Of a DNA stretch of 64,000 nt, positions 57,092 to 64,000 are shown piece after piece (position 1 is the first letter of the stretch; every line of letters starts with the position of its first letter). A model generated the notes under the pieces. That model was not told the DNA's origin. It did not search any database and worked only from the letters and a program-made list of their open reading frames with translations. The position numbers and the translations under genes are program-made. The stretch is taken from the NCBI GenBank assembly GCA_015680685.1, contig MNCI01004656.1:1890084-1954083 (forward strand), in the 5' to 3' direction. This DNA comes from Gnetum montanum. Lineage: Eukaryota; Streptophyta; Gnetopsida; Gnetales; Gnetaceae.

Positions 57092-57960
57092 CTACTTGCT
57101 AATCCATCGTGTGCTTGGCGATGCGTAAGGCCAAGGGGCTTTATTGTGGTATTCGTCTATGTTGTTAGCTACTGCTTGAAAAGGTAATTTGGCCCATTTA
57201 GTTTCATTTTCTAAGCCAGAATTTTGGGTCAACTCATTTTCCAAACAAGTAGCTTCAATGGAGATAGGCACTTCAATCTCAGAGGTTATTACTTTTGAAC
57301 CTTGCTCCATGTCAACATTGTTTATCACCTGGGTAGCTACTTCGTCACCATAGATCACCACCTCCCTACCTGCATAAGGTAGGTGGATTTATTGATGTAT
57401 GGATGAAGAGATGGCCCTAAGTTGGGCTAACCACAACCTCCCCAAGATTAGGTTAAACCTAGGCATCTCTTCTACCACAATGAACGTTGCAGTTATGGGG
57501 AACTAGTCCCCTGCCACAAAGTTAATGTGGACAACGCCTTTTACCACTACCTGTGCCTCGTTGAACAATTTCAAACATGACATTGTATTGGGTTTCATTT
57601 GATCCACCAAACACAGTTTGTCCACTATGGGGAACAGGATGACATTTGTAGCAGCCCATTCATCAACGTGTACACTTTGGATCTTATGTTGACCGATCTG
57701 TATTGTGATGAATAAGGGGGTTGTTGTCACCCAACCTTTTCAAGGTCATCCTTAATGGAATCATCATAGAATGTCAACTGAGATGGTCGTAGTTCTTCTA
57801 GCATAGAAGGAAGCATGACCGCATGGATTTCTTTCCCCTCTGCCAACATGCTTTCGTTAACTGGTATGGACGTTAACATATGAACCAAGGCCTCATGGTG
57901 TGCGATGGAGGTCATTACTAGGTCGTATAGGCTTAAGGTTTTATTCTTTTATTTCAGAGC
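57092..57960 (-). pseudogene. pro: Element F aspartic protease
   Basis: Minus-strand open piece 57503-57730 begins TTTPLFITIQIGQHKIQSVH. Its catalytic motif reads VDEWAATNV: the Gly after Asp-Glu in E (DEG) is Trp, a single G to T change (GGG to TGG), which should abolish activity. The stretch after 57500 corresponds to MPRFNLILGRLW-type sequence with stops. 57092-57361 is the acidic tail, ending KWAKLPFQAVANNIDEYHN, which matches TELPFNVISEGDAEYK at the end of the A frame. Confidence 0.85.
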
Positions 57961-58260
57961 CTATTTGACCTAAGTAAGGGCATGTAGAAGGTCCCTTCCA
58001 CTTTCTGGTTATTTGCCACCCCTCTCTTCCTCCATTCATCCTAGAAGATGAATTTCTTAAGGAGGAGTAGTTTTAGGTTTGAGGCTAGACCCTTTCGGGT
58101 GGGATGGTGGTGATTGTGTGTGCCTAGTGGCATTAAATTTTGGTGATGAGGGGGGCATAGACATGGAGGACGAGTGGGTAGGCTTGTAAGGACCTGGGGC
58201 GGTATGTTCCTTGGCCATTTCGTCCATCAGACGCTCTTCCTGTTTCCTTGAATAGGAAGG

Positions 58261-59112
58261 CTATGATGTCGTCTTCGGTTGGCTTTGTGTGATGGGGGTA
58301 GTTGAGTGTTTTGGCCCCCTAATGAAAAATGGTGTTTGTGGCATTAATGTACGTGGCGATGTAGTTTTGAATATGAAGGGTGTAGGGGCGGATGTCCGAG
58401 GAGGAACCTTGAGGACGAATGGTTGTTGCGGTGTCGTTTTTACTATTTTTAGTGTCACTACACTATGTTGAGGCAAACGAACCACAAATGACTATTGTGT
58501 CACTTCTAGATCACTGTCTACACCAATCATGTTGATAATGTACCCCGTGTCATTAGCATTGAGGGGGTCCTTGTAAATGTGCATGGATTGATTTTCAGGG
58601 CAGATAGGGTTTCTTTCATCTAACACCAAATTCCCTTGATCAATCATCCATTGGATGTCATCTTTTAAGGCTAGACAATAATCCATGTCATGACCACAAA
58701 GTTGGTGGTAGTCATAGAACTGCTCTAGCCTAAAGTTCTTAGGAATTGGAAGCTGGTTGGGCATGGCCAAGGAGGGCTTCCTAAGGAGTTCACAATACTG
58801 CTGATGTTGTTTGGTCACCTCCTCTAACATCCGCTTATGTTGAATGTACCCAACCCCTAGCAATTTCTTTAAAAGTTCTGAAGGCTTGATAGGTAGAGGG
58901 GTGTACTTGGAGTGATCTTTCCACTCGAAGTTGGGTTTAGGTAGGGTGGATGCCTCTGGTGTTGACATGGAGGGTTGGGCAGCATTACCTAGACTTAGCG
59001 TAGGGTTAGTTGACATTGTGGCTATCTTTTTTGGTATATGCATTTTTATATGCAACATAGGTTGGGTCCTTACTAGCTTCAGCCACATCTTGGATGCTTT
59101 TGGTCTAGGCAA
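58261..59112 (-). pseudogene. gag: Element F nucleocapsid and proline-rich linker
   Basis: Minus strand 58492-59112 is an open piece of 206 residues with HSKYTPLPIKPSELLKKLLG, QYCELLRKPSLAMPNQ and a zinc knuckle near 58730-58690 in which the first Cys is Tyr (FYDYH). DDIQWMIDQGNLVLDERNP follows, showing the Trp that is a stop in A. HIYKDPLNANDTGYIINMI is the same conserved segment as in A and E. 58261-58485 continues with PQQPFVLKVPPRT repeats. The first 30 residues of the open piece come from reading the capsid end in the wrong frame. Confidence 0.85.
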
Positions 59113-60620
59113 AAGATTGACTGAGAGAGTGTGGGGCTAGGTAGTACAGCTTAGATTTGATGAAATCATTTACCGCCCCCTCAAAGTTGGCCAGCAAATG
59201 GGCATCCATGATAGGCTCATGGATCACATTCAAGGTAGTGTTCCACCACTGTATAAACCTTTGCATTGACCCCAGTGGGTCTTTCTTAACATCCAACAAT
59301 TGATCCAATGTGACTTTAGGCTTCACGTTATACTTGAAGTGGGTCATGAACTAGGTCAACAACTTCTCCAGTGTTGAGATGGAGGTGCATGGGAGCACGT
59401 AGTACTAGTCTAAAGATTTGCTTGTGAGACATATCAAAGATGCATGTGGCCACTACTACAATAACAAAGATTCAGATCTAAATGTGACTAAATGGACATT
59501 AGAATTGTCCTCCCCATTGTATTTTGTAAATTGGGGAAGTGGCATTCCAGGGGGTAATGTGAGCATAGGAACCGCTGGGCTGATGGGGTCATCATGGTAG
59601 AAATCCACGACCTACACCGTATCAGAATTGGAAGCTTTGATATGTTTAATTTCTTCAGTGAGGGTCTGGATAAGTTGGAATGGTTGATCCAGACCTGGAG
59701 AAGATGTAGATGATTGTGGGGTTGCAGGGGAAACCATCATTGGTGGCATAGTAAGGATCGCACCCTAGCTCATAGGGGGTTCCATCAGGGCTGCCCTTGC
59801 AAAGGATGTTTCCTGTGAGGTCCACCACCCAGTGGGTGGTGCTATTGGAGCAACAACCACTGGTGGTGCTGTAGGGTTTGTCATTTGCGTAACTGATGGG
59901 ATGGGCCACAGTCCTACGCTTGGTTGTGACACCTACAGGACTTGGTATGCTTGGTGGTAAGGGTAATGTGATATTTGGTGGGGTTGCAAAAGAGGGAGCA
60001 AAGTGGCTAGGGTCCACCACGTGGTTGGGGGTAGGCCTACTGCTGATGGTGGAACATGTGTAGATGATGGAATAGGAGTAGAGGCTCCATACAGCTATGA
60101 AGTATATGCGGTGTGCACATAAGGCAATGTAGCTGATGGTACGAGGATGGAACAAAATGAGAAGGGAAAGTGGCTAGGAATGAAATTAAGGGAGTATCAT
60201 GCTGATACATTGAGGGTGCAGGATGGTTGCCCATGGATGATGAAAATGTAGATTGGGGAGGATTCGTGGTAATCACAAAGGGGGATGATGCAAAAAGTGG
60301 GTTCGACCTGAAGACCATGGTGGGAGTGATGGTCATAGGGTAAGTTTCGCCACCATACTTGGATTGGGATTCTAGGTCTTCCTGGCTATTCTGGAATGCC
60401 TCATCATAATGAGATGTTGTATCTCATTCCCTAGACTTACAAACTTGCATCATCTAGTCGAAGATCCACTAATACGTTTCCATCAGGGAAATGGTAACAT
60501 TAGGCTAGGTGGTCGCTCACCACCCATGGTGCTTTGAGCTATGAAAGGAGCCTCAAGGCTCGAGGTGGAAACAACAATTGTTGTCAGAATCATTTTGCAT
60601 GATAAAAAGTAAAAATCAAA
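59050..60620 (-). pseudogene. gag: Element F Gag (capsid and N-terminal part)
   Basis: The capsid part is open at 59105-59347: FKYNVKPKVTLDQLLDVKKD, MQRFIQWWNTTLN, VNDFIKSKLYYLAPHSLSQS. It aligns with the A sequence after 7080 without the stops found there. The frame goes on past a TAG into a DPTYVAYKNAYTKKD stretch, like DPTYLAFKNQHTKKD of A. The nucleocapsid is reached one base forward. 59400-59640 is the earlier capsid part with stops. 59655-60336 is proline- and histidine-rich, as in A. The start near 60600 is uncertain. 60621-60814 is leader. Confidence 0.8.
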
Positions 60621-60814
60621 AATGAGAAACATGGAAGTTAATATGAGATTGGAGGCTTTTCGTCCTATCGGGTTCCAAAGGAACCATTGTTGCGACCAAT
60701 CTACACCACACGAGGTGGAAACAACCACAAAAGGGTGTCATGTTTATACTAGTGGATGATGGGATATAGAGAGTGTGTAGGACTACCCATAAGACGTGGA
60801 AAGGGCACCAAAAA

Positions 60815-60833
60815 GGCGCTCCTTCTAGTTCCA
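60815..60833 (-). promoter_or_regulatory. Element F primer-binding site
   Basis: In element sense it reads TGGAACTAGAAGGAGCGCC, five bases inside the 5' LTR. It shares CTAGAAGGAG with A and B but differs at the bases next to TGG. Confidence 0.75.
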
Positions 60834-60838
60834 AAAAC

Positions 60839-62642
60839 TAGAACGACTGAAAATGTTAGTGGCTGGAACACTGAGAGGTTGCTAGGAAAATAGTTTAACC
60901 ATGGATCCATGCGAGGGCCGTACAGGAGAGAAATGAAAGCCAGGCACCTTGAACGATTTGGTTGATCAGATAGGGACTTAATCAGTGTATCTTAACCTTT
61001 CATCAATGTTGGCTTGGTGAGCAAGACACACGAAGTAAATCAATGATCAATAATTGTAAAATGGTGAAAATGGTGCAAAACAATGATTATAGTAAGGAAA
61101 TAAAAAATCAGATTTAGTTGAGAGAGTGCACCACTTGAAAGGTTATGGATTTTATTCTTTGCTTTACTAAAAGGTGTACAATAGGTTATGCAACATTGGA
61201 GAGACAGTGCTTACATCGAACGGTATAGTCACAGTTCTTCTACTTGTTGCTCTGTTCGCTAAAATGCTAAAATGCTTTACTGAAAAAGGGATGTCTGGAG
61301 CCAACTAGAGAACTCAAATGTAACTAGAATGCTCACAGAATGCCAACTATGCTCTCTGAAAGCCAACTACACCAAGAAAGCCAACAAGCCAACTACTTTT
61401 GCGAAAAATTTGAGCATTGTTTACTGGGGTATTTATAGGGCTAGGAGTAGGAGAGAAATGTGGTCTGGATGCCATGTGTCCTAGACTCCACAAGATGCTA
61501 ACATGTCCATATTGTGTAGGTGTGCGATGTTGGATGTGAACTTTGTTATGCTGTGACTATACCGTCAGAACTACATGTACTGAGATCTAGTGTGCTAACG
61601 ATGTGAGCAAAAATGGAGCATATGCTCCAGGACTACGTCTTCCTTGCTCTTAAAAGTAGGGTAAAGTGTATGAAAATTTTTTTTGGGAGTTGACCAGGGG
61701 TACGTAAAATGAAGTAAAATCACTGATTTCGCTAAGGAGATGCCAGAGTGAGAAAGATTGCTATTGATAAGTTCTAGAGTTAACCAAAGACATCTTAATG
61801 CTTCTGTACCAGTGTTGCACTAATCATGATGTTGAGCACATTGGCGTAGCATAAGTAGCTACTTGCTACACTATGCTATGCTATGTAGCATAGCATAGCG
61901 TAGCCACTAGTCTTGACTAAAATTTGCGTAGGAGCTGAAGAAGATTTATTTGAGGCTCAGTTAGGCTATCAACTGCAACTTTTTTCCTTCATGTCAGGAA
62001 GCCTTTGGACTTTGCTGAATTCATGTTTGGCACACTTCTACTATTTTTTCATTGTTGCTATGCTGTGCTATGCTATGTAGCATACCACAGCGTAGTAGCC
62101 AGCATGTCATGCTTCCTTGTTTAATTCACCATTTTCTAGAAAGAAATGTTTTTTGAGGCTTAAGGCTAAGTGGGGCAAGATGGGCTTTTCTGTTCTTCCT
62201 TTACTACACTATGCTATGCTGCATAGTGTAGCACCTTGTGTTAGCTGAAACCTGACTTGTCTTGTAAAGATTTTTTCAACTTGCACTTGAATGCTTGAAC
62301 GGTTATTTTTCAAAGCTTGCTACGCTGCATAGCGTAGCGTAGCATAGCAAACTTCTTCACTAGAAAACTTGCTGAACTATTTTGCTCATCCCAAACACTT
62401 TCAACAACTCCTAGCATGGTCTCTAGGTAGACTGTCAATTGGGTCAATTGTCCAGTTGGGCAGGCTAGAGAGTCCAATGGGCCCATCACCCGTGGAGATA
62501 GAAAACTTGCCAGACTGGATAGTCCATCCTCAATGCCTATACTTTCCTATCAAACCATCATGATGTTGCACTTGTGGAAGTCCTTGACTAAATTCCAAGA
62601 CTCTGTTGAAGCATGAGAGTCCTAAAATTTTATGGTGTTTCA
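60839..62642 (-). repeat. Element F 5' LTR
   Basis: It begins TAGAACGACTG (terminal G lost) and ends GGTGTTTCA, followed by the duplication GTGGT. It matches the 3' LTR over its length. A palindrome with 13-base perfect arms and a 2-base spacer lies at 61871-61898 (CTATGCTATGCTA, TG, TAGCATAGCATAG), with others near 62060-62100, 62205-62240 and 62325-62350. Confidence 0.9.
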
Positions 62643-64000
62643 GTGGTAATAGCAAAACTAGTCCAACCTAAAATGCTTTGGAAAAAGGGGCTCATTTGGT
62701 GCCACTGAGGTGGGGATTCTAAGTATTTTGCAATACCTATCATGCCTTTTATGGATATCCTCAGACATTTTATTATATTGGATGCACCTAGCTTTGAATA
62801 GTTGATCCATCAGTTTTAATGGTCTCAGCGGCAATGGGGTGTATTTGGAGCAATCCTTACACTTGAAACTAGACCTTTGGCCATCTTTCTTTGTGGCTAC
62901 TACACATGTAGGGGGATTGGTAGCCTTGATGCTAGGCAACTTTGTTGTTAGCTAGGCCTTTGGGTGGTCTAGGCATGGGTTCCAATTTGGTTTTTTTGGT
63001 CTCTTTGGCCATATTTTCCATGGTTGTAATTTACTTCCCCTTATACTTGTCTTTTTTGGCATGCAAGTTTTTATAGGCCATGTAGGTTTGCTCCTTACTA
63101 GCTTCGACTACATCCTGTATGCTCTTAGTCTAGGCAAAGGCCTAGCTTAGGGACTATAGTTCCAAGTAGTTTTGACTTGATGAAGCTGTTAACTACATCC
63201 TTGAAGATGGCTTGAAGGTATATCTTAGTTATTGGCTCTCAAATTTCATTCAATGAGGTGCTCCAACATTGGATAAATTTCTACACAGGCTCTAGGTGGC
63301 CTTGGTTGACTTGCATCAACTAGTCTGAGATCACTTCTAGCTTCAAGTTGTACTTGAAGTGTGTCATGATCTAGCTTAAGAGGTCTTATAGAGAGGAGAT
63401 GGAGCCTCTAGGTAGTGCATGGTACCATTCTAAGGCTTTGCATGTTAATGAGATGGAAAACATGTGCATAATGGCATGTAGCCAAGCTTGTAGTAGCAAG
63501 CACTTGGACCTGAATGTTACCAGATGTGTGTTGTAGTGCCCAACATCATTATACTTAGTGAATTGGGCTAGTGGAACCCTAGCTGGTAGAGTTAGTGGAA
63601 AGATAGAAAGGCTTATCAAATTATCCTAATAGAAGTCCACTACTTGAATTATTTCAGAGGAGGCAGCCTTGAGCTGCTTCACCTCTTTTGTCAAGGTTTG
63701 GATCAGTTGGAATGCCTGATTCAAGTTCTAGGATGTTCCACCAGGTTGTGCTAGTCATGCCATCTGCTATGCTAGTTGTGTGGCCCATAACATAATTTTA
63801 GGTTGTGGGACCATGTGAGGTGCTTGTTACATTGGTTGTGTTATGGGCATCGTGAGTAGGGCAATCCATGCATGTGTGGGTTTGGCCAACATTAAGGGTG
63901 CCAAGAAAAGATGCAGGACATAGGTTGCTTAAGTCATTTGGGGCTTGGACATGGACCCTATGTGAACATATGGCTAGGTTGACATGGTTGCCACTAGCAA
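62643..64000 (-). pseudogene. gag: Element E Gag (continuation beyond F)
   Basis: The gag of E resumes after F with the GTGGT duplication. Minus strand 62658-62939 carries CSKYTPLPLRPLKLMDQLFK, DRYCKILRIPTSVAPNEPLF and PKHFRLD, the start of the nucleocapsid part. 63386-63619 carries QFTKYNDVGHYNTHLVTFRS, CLLLQAWLHAIMHMF and CKALEWYHALPRGSISSL, the capsid domain seen in A at 6880-7060. Between them (62990-63385) stops and frame changes are frequent. 63640-64000 is the Gly/Met-rich N-terminal part on the complementary strand of TTGTGCTAG-type repeats, and it runs off the window. Confidence 0.82.

Larger units (their letters stand above)
42755..62642 (-). mobile_element. Element F: full-length Tat-like Ty3/gypsy retrotransposon, 19.9 kb with nested solo LTR
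   Basis: LTRs lie at 42755-45789 (split by S1) and 60839-62642. The element is flanked by GTGGT on both sides (42750-42754, 62643-62647) and interrupts the gag of E. Order on the minus strand: LTR, PBS, gag, protease, array, antisense gene (plus strand), array, RT, RNase H, archaeal-type RNase H, integrase, array, 3' non-coding region, PPT, LTR. Without S1 it is about 18.7 kb. The integrase has lost a catalytic residue and the protease motif is damaged, so the copy is dead. Confidence 0.92.

Overview
This window looks like intergenic DNA from a plant with a very large genome. I see no host gene, tRNA, rRNA or CRISPR array. Almost every base belongs to a stack of nested LTR retrotransposons of one broad Ty3/gypsy group. 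A conifer or similar seed plant would fit the size, nesting and decay, but the sequence does not prove a taxon. The diagnostic feature is a second, archaeal-type RNase H between the first RNase H and the integrase in elements A and F, as in the plant Tat (Ogre/Retand-like) lineage.

Layout. E is the host element and is on the minus strand: its antisense gene, array, protease and part of gag lie at 35528-42754, and the rest of gag is at 62643-64000. B (minus, about 93-35527) ends directly against E, so B probably sits inside E. B is interrupted by A (plus, 3727-18995, target-site duplication AATGT), by a solo-LTR-like insertion D (28491-31270, duplication GTTCC, with a 484-base N gap) and by a shorter D relative at 2259-2601. 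F (minus, 42755-62642, duplication GTGGT) splits the gag of E. The 3' LTR of F is itself split by a solo LTR, S1 (42783-43988, duplication GCTGG/GCTAG).

Coding content. The shared plan in element sense is LTR, PBS, leader, Gag, zinc knuckle and protease, spacer, RT, RNase H, archaeal-type RNase H, integrase with GPY/F motif, 3' non-coding region, PPT, LTR. Every copy carries premature stops and frameshifts. A is the least decayed. B has lost the integrase core and most RNase H sequence by deletion.

Most interesting content. In all four elements the spacer between protease and reverse transcriptase carries a gene on the opposite strand. It has several exons with canonical GT-AG junctions and a protein sequence that can be recognised in A, B, E and F. 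Arrays of a short motif centred on GTTTAAGGYC or GTTAAACTA flank it, and a related array lies after the integrase. LTRs of the different elements are filled with different perfect palindromes, and a short inverted copy of the LTR end sits just inside the PPT. Together this describes a giant Tat-type retrotransposon group with a conserved antisense spliced gene of unknown function.
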